64,000 nucleotides of DNA, taken from NCBI GenBank assembly GCA_029219245.1, contig JAQXTA010000008.1:30004-94003 (forward strand). The letters are read 5' to 3'. The DNA comes from Lachnospiraceae bacterium (GTDB lineage Bacteria > Bacillota > Clostridia > Lachnospirales > Lachnospiraceae). The position numbers were made by a program, and so were the translations under genes. The notes under the pieces are model-generated. The model did no database searches. It was given only the letters and a program-made list of their open reading frames with translations, and was not told the DNA's origin. Below, piece by piece: positions 47,751 through 57,686 of the stretch; the stretch's first letter is position 1, and every line of letters starts with the position of its first letter.

Positions 47751-49862
47751 TCAATCTTTCCAATAAATTTCTATAACATCACCGCTGTGAATCGGCTCCA
47801 TATATTGTGCCGGTCTGCCGTTTAGATTCGTCACAATGCCGCTTCCCTGCGGGGAAGATAAATCAAAGTCGATATACTGGAATACATCCACATAAACATA
47901 TTCCGTCTTACCCTCTAAGTGTACCGGACTGCCATTTACTGTAACCTGTATGGATAATGGAATACCATTGTTTGGAATCTCCGTCTGCCCCGACAACTCT
48001 TCTGTTGTTTTGAGAGCTTCCTCATCCGTCCCATTGTCCTCCGGCAAATTTTCAAACGTATCCGATGTGCCGTCTCCATAAACATCCCGGTCTGACAATT
48101 GCAATTCCTCCATGGTCCAGATAACCGAAAAGTTCTCATACACCTTGGTTTCCATATCAGCGAGTTTATTGTTGACGTATATGTTCATGTTTTTATTGAT
48201 AATCACATCCATAAACTCTGCAATCTGTCTGACCGTATAATAATTCAGAAATTCAATCCGGTCATTCTCCTTAATACTGTAATAACCAGACTGCAATTGT
48301 CCGTTTACCGAAGCAAATTCCGGCAGTTCAACCTTTTTCTCATTTACCTCTACCCACATAGTTGCACCGTATTCCGGAAGCTGGTTGATATCCAATGCTG
48401 CCGCTTCTCCTGCTGTGGATTCGATTACCTTAATATTATCGTTGGCATGTACCGGTGTATAAATATCGGCTTCCTGCCCATTCACAGTAATAACCGCTGA
48501 CTCTCCGAGTGCACCTCTGGTAATACGCGCTTTGCCATTCACAAAATAATTCAGTTCCCTGCCACGTTTCGGGAAAAGACCATCATTGGAAAACTCTGCC
48601 TGCATTGCTGCATCGACTACCGCCAGCTTATTATTGTCATAAAGCTTGATTCTCTGCTCATTAAAATAGACAAAAATAAAATTATTGCTCTGTTCATAAA
48701 AACTCAGACAGATGCCTATCGGTGTTACCATCAGAGAATCCTTTCTGGCATCTGCTTCCAGAAATTCAATTCCCTGCATCACTTCTTCTCCTCGGACAGC
48801 TACTCTTTCCTTCTGGATACCAAGTTCCGCCGCCAAAGAGTCGGTATACCCCGACATTTTACCGCCACCACCGACAACAAATACCGCACTGACCGATTTA
48901 TTACCATTTAATTCCTTGATTTTATCCGCCACCTGTTTTGTCATCTCCTGAATGACCGGTTCGACTACTTTACCGATTTCTTCTCCGGATATCAACTGAG
49001 GCAGTCCCATGATATCTTTGTACTCAATACTTTCCTTTTCGCCTGCTTCTCTTTTAATCTGCTCCGCGGTTTTAAAATCCACCAGACAGTGCTTGGCAAT
49101 GACCTCTGTCAACGCATCGCCCGCTATCGGAATCATACCATAAGCAACAATACTGCCGTCTTTGGTTATGGAAATATCCGATGTCCCGGCTCCTACATCC
49201 ACCAGGGCAATATTTAACATTCGATACATTTCCGGTATGGCTACCTGAATTGCTGCAATCGGCTCCAAGGTCAAATTGGCAACTTCCAGTCCGGCAAGTC
49301 CCACTGCTTTATGTAAACCATCTACCACATCATCCGGTAAAAACGTAGCAATAATATCCGCTCCAATAACCTTTGCTTTATGCCCTTCCAGATTACCCAT
49401 AGGATAGTGGTTCATGTAATAACGTACCACCGAATATCCCACACAGTAAAACTTCATATCCGTATCATTGGTTTCCAAAAATTCCTGATAAGCTTTCTCA
49501 ACACCCATGGAATCCAACGCATAAATATCCTCGCCGGTTACTTCCTTGTCACTTCCGAAATCATATTCCACACTGGTCGTTACTGTCCGCAGCACACGTC
49601 CAGCTGCTGCAATACATACATCCTTAAGCGGTCTGCCAATTTTTTCTTCCAGCCGGCTTTTTACTTCATTAATCGTATTACCAACCTTATGGATATCGTG
49701 AATCTGCCCATCCAGCATGGCTCTTGTTTCATGCTCTCTGATGCATTGTGCAATAACATGAAAACGTTCACCGACACGATATCCTACCGTTCCGACAATG
49801 CTTCTTGTTCCGATATCCAAACCAAATACTAATTGTCCTGGAAATTTCATCATTTCTGACAC
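47751..49862 (-). CDS. FtsA-like actin-fold protein with long C-terminal extension
   Basis: VFGLDIGTRSIVGTVGYR, ALVDVGAGTSDISITKDGSIVAYGMIPIAGDALTEVIA, VFVVGGGGKMSGYTDSLA; about 300 aa extension with repeated TVNG/YVNN beta-rich segments. Confidence 0.88.
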   Translation of the reverse strand: MSEMMKFPGQLVFGLDIGTRSIVGTVGYRVGERFHVIAQCIREHETRAMLDGQIHDIHKVGNTINEVKSRLEEKIGRPLKDVCIAAAGRVLRTVTTSVEYDFGSDKEVTGEDIYALDSMGVEKAYQEFLETNDTDMKFYCVGYSVVRYYMNHYPMGNLEGHKAKVIGADIIATFLPDDVVDGLHKAVGLAGLEVANLTLEPIAAIQVAIPEMYRMLNIALVDVGAGTSDISITKDGSIVAYGMIPIAGDALTEVIAKHCLVDFKTAEQIKREAGEKESIEYKDIMGLPQLISGEEIGKVVEPVIQEMTKQVADKIKELNGNKSVSAVFVVGGGGKMSGYTDSLAAELGIQKERVAVRGEEVMQGIEFLEADARKDSLMVTPIGICLSFYEQSNNFIFVYFNEQRIKLYDNNKLAVVDAAMQAEFSNDGLFPKRGRELNYFVNGKARITRGALGESAVITVNGQEADIYTPVHANDNIKVIESTAGEAAALDINQLPEYGATMWVEVNEKKVELPEFASVNGQLQSGYYSIKENDRIEFLNYYTVRQIAEFMDVIINKNMNIYVNNKLADMETKVYENFSVIWTMEELQLSDRDVYGDGTSDTFENLPEDNGTDEEALKTTEELSGQTEIPNNGIPLSIQVTVNGSPVHLEGKTEYVYVDVFQYIDFDLSSPQGSGIVTNLNGRPAQYMEPIHSGDVIEIYWKD

Positions 49863-50500
49863 AGATACTCCCCCAATTTCTCGTCTATTTGCTGATAAGC
49901 TTCGGCAAGGCTGCCGCTGTTATCAATAACAACTTTACAGTGCTTCCTGAATTCCCCTTCGGACAGCTGTCCCTGTAAAATCTGATTGATTTTTTCATCC
50001 GAATAAGCTCTGGATACTTTTAAGCGCTCCCGCCGTATATCCAGCTTTGTATAAATATACCAAAGTTCATCTACAATCTGTTCATAACCATCTTCTATCA
50101 AAAGTGCTGCTTCAATAAAAAGGAAATCCAGCTTTCCCTCTTTCTTTTTCTCTGCAATCTTCTGCAAAATATATTCTTTAACCGCAGGATGAACCAGTTC
50201 ATTGACTTTCGCAAGCAGCCTGCTGTCTGCAAAAATTTTCGCTGCCATCCTTGTCTTCTGAATCGTTCCATCCAGATTTAAAATATCGGCACCAAGCAAA
50301 GCAACCAATTCATTATAACATTTCTGTCCCGGTTCTTCTACCTGATGTGCCACGTTATCTGCCAAAATTACCTGACAGTTATAATGTTCCCTGATATAAG
50401 CCAGAATCTCCGATTTCCCGGCACCGACTCCGCCGGTAATCCCGATAATTTTCATATTCCTACCTGTCTTCTCTCTTTCTGCTATGTTACTTGGCATCAT
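49850..50500 (-). CDS. coaE: Dephospho-CoA kinase
   Basis: KIIGITGGVGAGKSEILAYI; downstream of polA. Confidence 0.95.
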   Translation of the reverse strand: MMPSNIAEREKTGRNMKIIGITGGVGAGKSEILAYIREHYNCQVILADNVAHQVEEPGQKCYNELVALLGADILNLDGTIQKTRMAAKIFADSRLLAKVNELVHPAVKEYILQKIAEKKKEGKLDFLFIEAALLIEDGYEQIVDELWYIYTKLDIRRERLKVSRAYSDEKINQILQGQLSEGEFRKHCKVVIDNSGSLAEAYQQIDEKLGEYLCQK

Positions 50501-53198
50501 ACCATGTCATTCCGGTGTGAAGATCAATCTCTAACTTTACGGAAAGCTGTGCCGCAGCCTGCATCTCCTCTGATAGAATTTCCCGGACTCTCTCCTCTTC
50601 CGATGCATAGGTTTCAATCAGAAGTTCATCGTGCACTTGCAGAATCAGTCGGGAATGGAGTCCTTCTTCTTTCAGCCGCGCCCACACATGAATCATGGCA
50701 ATTTTAATAATATCTGCCGCTGTTCCCTGTATCGGTGAATTCATGGCAACACGTTCTCCAAAAGAACGCTGCATGAAGTTGCTGGAAGATAATTCAGGGA
50801 TTGGTCTTCTTCTTCCAAACATGGTCGTTACATACCCCTGCTCTTTGGCATCCGCTACCAGCTTATCCAGAAATGTTTTAATTCCCGGATAGGTTGCAAA
50901 ATATTGTTCAATATATTCCGCCGCCTCTTTTCTGGAAATACTCAAATCCTGACTCAGTCCGAAAGAACTGATTCCATACACAATCCCGAAATTAACCGCC
51001 TTGGCATTTCTTCTCTGTAAATCTGTTACCTCTACAAAAGGTGTATGGAATACTTTCGATGCCGTAATCCGGTGAATATCTTCATCCATCTGATAAGCTT
51101 CAATTAACTGTTTGTCATCCGACATATGTGCCAGAACCCGCAATTCAATCTGAGAATAATCCGCATCCATGAAAAGATAACCCTCTGCCGGAACAAAAAC
51201 TTTACGAATTCTTCTTCCAAGTTCCATCCGCATCGGAATATTTTGTAAATTCGGCTCCGTGGAACTGATTCTTCCGGTTGCCGTAATAGTCTGGTTGAAC
51301 GTAGAATGAATCCGGTTGCCCTCATCAATATATACCGCAAGACCGTCTGCATAGGTTGATTTTAATTTTGCCAGTCCCCGGTATTCCAGAATATCCGATA
51401 CAATCGGATATTCCGGTGCCAGCTTTTCTAACACATCCGCTGCTGTGGAATAACCGGTCTTCGTCTTTTTCCCACCGGAAATCCCCATTTTTTCAAAAAG
51501 AATCTCTCCTAGCTGCTTCGGTGAATTGATATTAAACTGCATTCCTGCCTGTTGATAAATGGACTTCTCTAACTCTGTAATCCGTCCGGTCAAAGCCTCA
51601 CCATATGCTTTCAGTTCATCGGGACGGACCATGATTCCATACTGTTCCATCTCATAAAGCACCTTCGTCAAAGGCATTTCAATTTCATAAAGGAGCGTAA
51701 GCATTCCCTGTTCTTCCAGTTTTTTCTGCAATACTTCCTGTGCCATTTTGCAGGTATATGCCTGAAAACAGGCAAACTCCATAAATTCCTGTGGCTTTTC
51801 TTCCATGGTCTTAGCAAAGGATGCTTTGCCACAGACCTGTGTTTTATCCGGCAGCATCAATCCAAGATATTCTCCTGCAATCGCTTCCGTATCGTAATTA
51901 TTTTTCAGCGGATTGATTAAATATGCAGCAAGCAGAATATCAAAATATTTTTTCTCCCGATAGGGTTTCATAATATCTGTCGGCACCGTTTCCCGGTCAG
52001 CCTGCTCTATAATGCCATAAATCTGCTTGATATCGCATACGCTCAGTTTACAGAACTCATTTTTATTTAATTCTTTTACTTTTTCTGCCAGATAAGCTCC
52101 TGTCACAAAACCCTGACAGGGGACAAAATAGATTTCTTTCTCATCAAATGCAAGCGAAATCCCCACACATTTGTCTTCCTCTTTTCCATCCTGCATAACA
52201 GAAAGACCAATCACAAACCCATTTTCACTTTGGTTACAAAACGTTTCTGCTTTCTGGAATATTTTTTCTACTTCGGCGAAATCCATTATGCACTGAAAAT
52301 GTTCACTCTGGTGGTTTGTCGCAACCGCATCCTTTTCAAAGCGTGCCAGGAAATTTTTAAATTCCAACTGCTTACATAGGATATATGCCTCTTCGGTATA
52401 GAAATTTTCCACCCTGGCCTGCTCAAAGTGAAAGTCTATATCACTGTTTATATTAATCGTCGCCAGTATCTTACTTAAATCTGCCAGTTCTTTGTTGTTG
52501 ACAAGTGATTCTTTCACCGCTTTCTTCGTCACTTCATCAATTCTTGCATAAATATTTTCCAATGAACCAAACTGCACCATCAGTTCAGTAGCTGTCTTTT
52601 CTCCAACCTTAGGTACTCCGGGAATATTGTCGGCTGTATCTCCCATCAGTGCCTTTAAATCAATGAACTGCACTGGGTTTACCCTATATTTTGCTTCCAC
52701 ATCCGCCGCATAATAATCTTCGATTTCCGTTTTACCGCCTTTCGTTTTCGGAATACGGATTTTAATATGTTCTGAAGCAATCTGCAGCAAATCCCTGTCA
52801 CCGGAGACAAGTGCCACTTCCATGCCCTCTTTCTCTCCACGTTTGGCAATGGTTCCGAGTATATCATCAGCTTCCAGTCCCGGCTTTTCCATAATACAGA
52901 TTCCCATTGCCTGAAGCATCTTTTTCATGACAGGAACCTGCTCCCGCAATTCCTCCGGCATCGGCTTTCTGGTACCTTTGTATTCTTTATAGATTTCATG
53001 CCGGAAAGTCGGTGCATGCACATCAAATGCAACCGTCAGAAAATCCGGTTTTTCCTCTTCAACAATTTTAAACATAATATTTAAAAAGCCATAAACGGCA
53101 TTGGTATGAAGTCCCTGACTATTTGTTAAATCCGGTACCCCATAAAAAGCTCTGTTTAAAATACTGTGTCCGTCAATTAAGACCAATTTCTGACTCAT
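50487..53198 (-). CDS. polA: DNA polymerase I
   Basis: 5' nuclease domain (LIDGHSILNRAFYG), polymerase motifs DYSQIELRVLAHMS, RRNAKAVNFGIVYGIS, LQVHDELLIE. Confidence 0.98.
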   Translation of the reverse strand: MSQKLVLIDGHSILNRAFYGVPDLTNSQGLHTNAVYGFLNIMFKIVEEEKPDFLTVAFDVHAPTFRHEIYKEYKGTRKPMPEELREQVPVMKKMLQAMGICIMEKPGLEADDILGTIAKRGEKEGMEVALVSGDRDLLQIASEHIKIRIPKTKGGKTEIEDYYAADVEAKYRVNPVQFIDLKALMGDTADNIPGVPKVGEKTATELMVQFGSLENIYARIDEVTKKAVKESLVNNKELADLSKILATININSDIDFHFEQARVENFYTEEAYILCKQLEFKNFLARFEKDAVATNHQSEHFQCIMDFAEVEKIFQKAETFCNQSENGFVIGLSVMQDGKEEDKCVGISLAFDEKEIYFVPCQGFVTGAYLAEKVKELNKNEFCKLSVCDIKQIYGIIEQADRETVPTDIMKPYREKKYFDILLAAYLINPLKNNYDTEAIAGEYLGLMLPDKTQVCGKASFAKTMEEKPQEFMEFACFQAYTCKMAQEVLQKKLEEQGMLTLLYEIEMPLTKVLYEMEQYGIMVRPDELKAYGEALTGRITELEKSIYQQAGMQFNINSPKQLGEILFEKMGISGGKKTKTGYSTAADVLEKLAPEYPIVSDILEYRGLAKLKSTYADGLAVYIDEGNRIHSTFNQTITATGRISSTEPNLQNIPMRMELGRRIRKVFVPAEGYLFMDADYSQIELRVLAHMSDDKQLIEAYQMDEDIHRITASKVFHTPFVEVTDLQRRNAKAVNFGIVYGISSFGLSQDLSISRKEAAEYIEQYFATYPGIKTFLDKLVADAKEQGYVTTMFGRRRPIPELSSSNFMQRSFGERVAMNSPIQGTAADIIKIAMIHVWARLKEEGLHSRLILQVHDELLIETYASEEERVREILSEEMQAAAQLSVKLEIDLHTGMTWYDAK

Positions 53199-53269
53199 GG
53201 TATCAGCTACCCTTTCCTTCTTCTATCTATCAAATATCTGTCAAATCTATTTCCCCGAAACTTCTATAA

Positions 53270-53593
53270 CTATAACTTAAATATAATCAGACATGCTATT
53301 AAAATAGCAACTGCAACCGCAGCCTCCAGACAAATCAGCGTATACTGCAATCCCCTATGCAGCCGAACCTTTTGATTTGCATTATACAACCTCTCTGCCA
53401 GAGTATTCTGCAGATTAAAATTGTTCCCGGCTTCCAACCGTTCCATACTTTCTGCTACCAGAAATTGTATGGAAAGCTCTTCTTTACACTCCGGACACTG
53501 TTCTATATGTTCCATAAAATCTTCCAAATCATTTCCATCCAATGTATTTTGAAGAAAAGCAGGAATCATTTTTTCCGTTTCTTTGCAATTCAT
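53270..53593 (-). CDS. Zinc-finger (zf-HC2) membrane protein, anti-sigma-factor-like
   Basis: MNCKETEKMIPAFLQNTLDGNDLEDFMEHIEQCPECKEELSIQF plus C-terminal TM segment; start at 53593. Confidence 0.8.
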   Translation of the reverse strand: MNCKETEKMIPAFLQNTLDGNDLEDFMEHIEQCPECKEELSIQFLVAESMERLEAGNNFNLQNTLAERLYNANQKVRLHRGLQYTLICLEAAVAVAILIACLIIFKL

Positions 53594-53696
53594 ATCTATC
53601 CTCCGGCATGTAACTGCTCTTTCAGATAAAACCCATATTGCATTTATTATATACCATAATGCTACCCTTTGCAAAGTGAGCATTTTCCTATCGCAT

Positions 53697-53733
53697 AAAA
53701 AAATGACATTTCATCAAAGAAATGCCATTTTCA
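53697..53733 (-). terminator. Intrinsic terminator downstream of the GH25/cell-wall-binding protein gene
   Basis: Minus strand AAATGGCATTTC-tttgat-GAAATGTCATTTTTTT. Confidence 0.87.
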
Positions 53734-53757
53734 TATTCTATATACAATATATGCATA

Positions 53758-55065
53758 CTACGCTGCTGGCTGTCCTTCGGCAGCTGCTATACCTTCACCA
53801 GTCGTTTCAACCGGTTGTGGTGCTTCTACCGGAACCGCTGCTGCCACACCATTCTTATTGGTCTGATAAAGTACTCCATCTACTGTAACTTCACTGTTTC
53901 TTACAAGAGCACCTGTCTCATCATAAAAATACTGTTTGCCATCTGGCTTCGTTACCAGACCAACCTGCATCACACCATTTTCTGCAAAGTAATAATCTTT
54001 TCCTTCAATAGTTACATCACTGACTAACATATGACCATCTTTGGTTGCCAGAAAATATTTTCCGGTTTCGTCTTCAAACCAGCCATGCACCATAACTCCT
54101 GTATCCGGCGCATAATAATATTTTTTATCTTCTATCGTAACCCATCCGACGTTTCGAACTCCATTTCCATCAAAATAATAATTCTGTCCGTCCAGAGAAA
54201 CCTGCCCTCTGGCAACACTACCATCTGCCGTCAGATAATAAGTACCACTTTCGTCCGCAAACCAACAATTTCTCTGCAAGAAACCATTTGCATCCAGATA
54301 ATATCTGGTGTCATTGTAAGCCACCCAGCCACGCTGCATCTTATAGCCTGCGAAGAAAAGTGTCTGCCCGTTTCTATCCACAAAACCATCCGAAATGATT
54401 AAAGAGGAGAAATCCTTGAATTGATAGTTGATATCCACTCTTGTGCCGACTCCCGCTACACTTCCATGAGATGTACACTGCCAGAAGGAAGCTCCATTAT
54501 ATTCCAGATTGTCCGCATACTGTGCTACCCATTTATCATAACCTACATTACCAATTCTCTGATTAAACCAGTTCTTACTGGAATAAACCATTGGATAATA
54601 ACCTGCTGCTGAAACCGTAGAACAGAAGGTATTGATAAGTGCCTGTAATTGTTCCTGTGACATACCCTTATGACAAGAATCTTCCACATCATAAACAACC
54701 GGAAAAGTTACCGTATAGTTGGAAAGCCATCCCAACAACAGATTTGCTTCATTCTGCGCCTGCTCTACTGTCGTTGCATAAGAGTACAGATAAACACCGA
54801 CTTTTAATCCGGCATTCTGCGCACCACGCATATTGGCATCAAAATAAGGATCTACACCTGACTTCGTACTCCCTGCTTTGATAAAAGCAAAGGAAATACC
54901 AGAAGACGGGACACTGCTCCAGTCAATTGCTCCATTATGCTTTGATACATCAATTCCTTTGGCAATTGCATTGCCTGCTCCTGCCGCCTGCACATAATTT
55001 ACCGGTGCAAAAGCCATCATTCCGGCAAGTACAAAGGCTATCACTTTCTTCCCCCATTTATTCAT
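53758..55065 (-). CDS. Secreted GH25 lysozyme with C-terminal cell-wall-binding repeats
   Basis: Signal peptide; GH25 KGIDVSKHNGAIDWSSVPSSGISFAFIKAG; about eight tandem W/Y-G repeats (choline-binding/CW_binding_1-like). Confidence 0.94.
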   Translation of the reverse strand: MNKWGKKVIAFVLAGMMAFAPVNYVQAAGAGNAIAKGIDVSKHNGAIDWSSVPSSGISFAFIKAGSTKSGVDPYFDANMRGAQNAGLKVGVYLYSYATTVEQAQNEANLLLGWLSNYTVTFPVVYDVEDSCHKGMSQEQLQALINTFCSTVSAAGYYPMVYSSKNWFNQRIGNVGYDKWVAQYADNLEYNGASFWQCTSHGSVAGVGTRVDINYQFKDFSSLIISDGFVDRNGQTLFFAGYKMQRGWVAYNDTRYYLDANGFLQRNCWFADESGTYYLTADGSVARGQVSLDGQNYYFDGNGVRNVGWVTIEDKKYYYAPDTGVMVHGWFEDETGKYFLATKDGHMLVSDVTIEGKDYYFAENGVMQVGLVTKPDGKQYFYDETGALVRNSEVTVDGVLYQTNKNGVAAAVPVEAPQPVETTGEGIAAAEGQPAA

Positions 55066-55267
55066 TTGTTTTCTCCACTTTCTTATGTATTTTATTATGT
55101 AATCATCTATAAACAGGTTGCTATTAACCGTTTTCTAAATGTTACAAAATTATTTCATTTCTTAACAAATATATCATAAACCGACATTTTTGTACATACC
55201 TATATTATTCCAATTTTTTCCATGCAAATTTTACATTGCAAATTCTAAAAATTTATGCGAAAATTAC

Positions 55268-55296
55268 TTGCCAACTTATTCTAGTTATGCTATTAT
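55268..55296 (+). promoter_or_regulatory. tRNA-Leu promoter
   Basis: TTGCCA - 17 bp - TATTAT, about 20 bp upstream of the tRNA. Confidence 0.75.
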
Positions 55297-55316
55297 ATAA
55301 CTCGGTTGTTAGAAAT

Positions 55317-55399
55317 GCCGGCGTGTCGGAATGGCAGACGAGGCAGACTCAAAATCTGTTGTGGGCAACCACGTATGGGTTCAAGTCCCATCGCCGGCA
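55317..55399 (+). tRNA. tRNA-Leu (anticodon CAA), CCA not encoded
   Basis: Acceptor GCCGGCG/CGCCGGC, anticodon loop CTCAAAA, long variable arm TGTGGGCAACCACG, T-arm GGGTTCAAGTCCC. Confidence 0.96.
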
Positions 55400-55407
55400 G
55401 TCTTTTA

Positions 55408-55434
55408 AGAGAAGCAGCATTGCTTCTCTTTTTT
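55408..55434 (+). terminator. Terminator of tRNA-Leu
   Basis: AGAGAAGCA-gcat-TGCTTCTCT followed by TTTTT. Confidence 0.9.
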
Positions 55435-55478
55435 GTTATTGAAATTGCTCACTTGCGGGAAATGCCATTTCAGCCAAT

Positions 55479-55530
55479 CAAAAAGACACTTCTTTGTACA
55501 GACTCAAGCAAGTCCATAAAAGAAGTGTCC
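55479..55530 (-). terminator. Nested stem-loop terminator downstream of lysA
   Basis: Minus strand GGACACTTCTTT...AAAGAAGTGTCTTTTT with inner GACTT/AAGTC stem. Confidence 0.8.
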
Positions 55531-55543
55531 TTCTTGTAAAAAA

Positions 55544-56815
55544 TTAGAATTCTATCTTGTTATAAACATCGAAGCAATCTAACGTTGCAAAATAATCCTT
55601 CGGGGTTTCCGCACGTCTGATTAACTGTACGCTTCCATCCTCTTTTAATAAAAGCTCTGCCGATTTCAGCTTACCATTATAGTTATAACCCATTGCATAA
55701 CCATGTGCTCCAGTATCATGAATTGCCAGATAATCTCCAATTTTAATCTCCGGCAACATTCTGTCTACTGCAAATTTATCATTGTTCTCGCACAAAGAAC
55801 CTGTTACATCATATTTATGGTCACAGGGCGCATTCTCTTTACCAAGCACTGTAATATGATGGTATGCACCATAGATTGCAGGGCGCATCAGGTTAACCGC
55901 ACATGCATCTACACCAATGTATTCTTTATGTGTATGTTTTTCATGTATAGCTTTGGTAATAAGCTCACCATAAGGTCCCATCATGAAACGTCCCATTTCC
56001 GTATAAATGGCTACCTCTCCCATTCCTGCCGGAACAAGCACTTCTTCATAAACCTTACGAACACCTTCTCCAATTACACAAATATCATTTGCTTCCTGAT
56101 CCGGTGTGTATGGAATTCCTACACCACCGGAAAGATTGATGAATTCAATATTGGCACCAGTTTCTTCTTTTAATTTAACAGCGATTTCAAAAAGCTGTTT
56201 TGCAAGCTGAGGATAATATTCATTCGTAACGGTATTGCTTGCCAGAAATGCATGAATACCAAAGTGTTTTACCCCCTTTTCCTTTAAAATACGGAAACCT
56301 TCAAATAACTGTTCGGTTGTAAAACCATATTTCGCATCTCCCGGGTTATCCATGATACCGTTGCTCATCTGGAAAACACCACCCGGATTGTAGCGGCAAC
56401 TCATGGTTTCCGGAAGCTTTCCAAGAATCTTTTCCACGAAATCAATATGTGTAATATCGTCCAGATTGATGATAGCACCTACCTTTGCTGCATATTCATA
56501 ATCTTCCGCCGGTGTATCATTTGAAGAAAACATAATATCATGTCCATTGATTCCAAGCGCATTGCTTAACATGAGTTCTGTCAAGGAAGAACAGTCACAA
56601 CCGCAGCCATATTCGTGCAGAATATTGATTAAAAAAGGATTGGGAGTTGCTTTTACTGCAAAATATTCTTTAAAACCTTTATTCCATGCAAAAGCCTCTT
56701 TTACTGCTTTCGCATTTTCCCGGATTCCTTTCTCATCATAGATGTGAAAAGGTGTGGGGTAAGTTTTTGTAATCTCCTCAATCATTTCCTTTGTTACAAA
56801 TGGTACTTTTTTCAT
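55544..56815 (-). CDS. lysA: Diaminopimelate decarboxylase
   Basis: PLP-barrel decarboxylase (PTPFHIYDEKGIRENA..YFAVKATPNP; INLSGGVGIPY; TGSLCENNDKFAVDRMLPEI). Confidence 0.85.
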   Translation of the reverse strand: MKKVPFVTKEMIEEITKTYPTPFHIYDEKGIRENAKAVKEAFAWNKGFKEYFAVKATPNPFLINILHEYGCGCDCSSLTELMLSNALGINGHDIMFSSNDTPAEDYEYAAKVGAIINLDDITHIDFVEKILGKLPETMSCRYNPGGVFQMSNGIMDNPGDAKYGFTTEQLFEGFRILKEKGVKHFGIHAFLASNTVTNEYYPQLAKQLFEIAVKLKEETGANIEFINLSGGVGIPYTPDQEANDICVIGEGVRKVYEEVLVPAGMGEVAIYTEMGRFMMGPYGELITKAIHEKHTHKEYIGVDACAVNLMRPAIYGAYHHITVLGKENAPCDHKYDVTGSLCENNDKFAVDRMLPEIKIGDYLAIHDTGAHGYAMGYNYNGKLKSAELLLKEDGSVQLIRRAETPKDYFATLDCFDVYNKIEF

Positions 56816-56940
56816 CTTTTCTCCTCCTCGTATCTGCTATTACTATAATCATATTAGCACTAAAATGTTTTATTTGTAAATATGATTATATGAATATCAG
56901 TAATTCGATTTTTTAATAAATATTAATTTCTATTTATACC

Positions 56941-57624
56941 TTATTCCGGAATATTCTCAATCTGCCAATCTATTGGTTCCACTCCGTTTTCTTGTAAAAA
57001 AGCATTTGCCTGACTAAAATGCCTGCAGCCAAAGAATCCTCTGTAAGCCGACAAAGGACTGGGATGTGGTGCCTTTAAAATCAAATGTTTCGGATTGGTA
57101 AGCATGGGAATCTTACTCTGTGCCGGTCTGCCCCAAAGGAGATAAACAATCGGTCTATCCTGTGCATTTACCGCATGAATGACTGCATCCGTAAACTGTT
57201 CCCAACCTCTTCCCTGATGGGAATTAGCCTGATGTGCACGCACAGTTAATACGGTATTTAAGAGTAGCACTCCCTGGTCAGCCCATTTCTGCAAATAACC
57301 ATTGTTCGGTATGTAACATCCCAGGTCATCATGTAATTCCTTATAAATATTCTGCAACGAAGGGGGAATCTCTTTCTGATCCGGCAACACAGAAAAACTC
57401 ATACCATGTGCCTGGTGTTCATTATGATATGGGTCCTGTCCAAGCAGCAATACTTTCACATTTTTTAACGGCGTAAAATGAAATGCATTAAAAATATCAT
57501 CTGCCGGGGGATAAATCACAGTTCTGCTATATTCGTCTTTCACAAACTGATACAACTGCCTGTAATATGGTTTTTGGAATTCTTCCCCTAGAGCTTCCGC
57601 CCAATCGTTACTCAGCATTGCCAT
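56941..57624 (-). CDS. ung: Uracil-DNA glycosylase
   Basis: VLLLGQDPYHNEHQAHGMSFSV, LLNTVLTVRAHQANSHQGRGWEQFTD, HPSPLSAYRGFFGCRHF. Confidence 0.98.
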   Translation of the reverse strand: MAMLSNDWAEALGEEFQKPYYRQLYQFVKDEYSRTVIYPPADDIFNAFHFTPLKNVKVLLLGQDPYHNEHQAHGMSFSVLPDQKEIPPSLQNIYKELHDDLGCYIPNNGYLQKWADQGVLLLNTVLTVRAHQANSHQGRGWEQFTDAVIHAVNAQDRPIVYLLWGRPAQSKIPMLTNPKHLILKAPHPSPLSAYRGFFGCRHFSQANAFLQENGVEPIDWQIENIPE

Positions 57625-57686
57625 AATGCTTCCTCCTTCGTTCTATCTCATAACAAGACAATAAGCACTGAAATATTTTTCAATGC

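Noticed and set aside
56816-56940. Possible lysine riboswitch upstream of lysA
   Set aside because: The interval is about 125 bp, AT-rich, and lacks recognisable L-box sequence.
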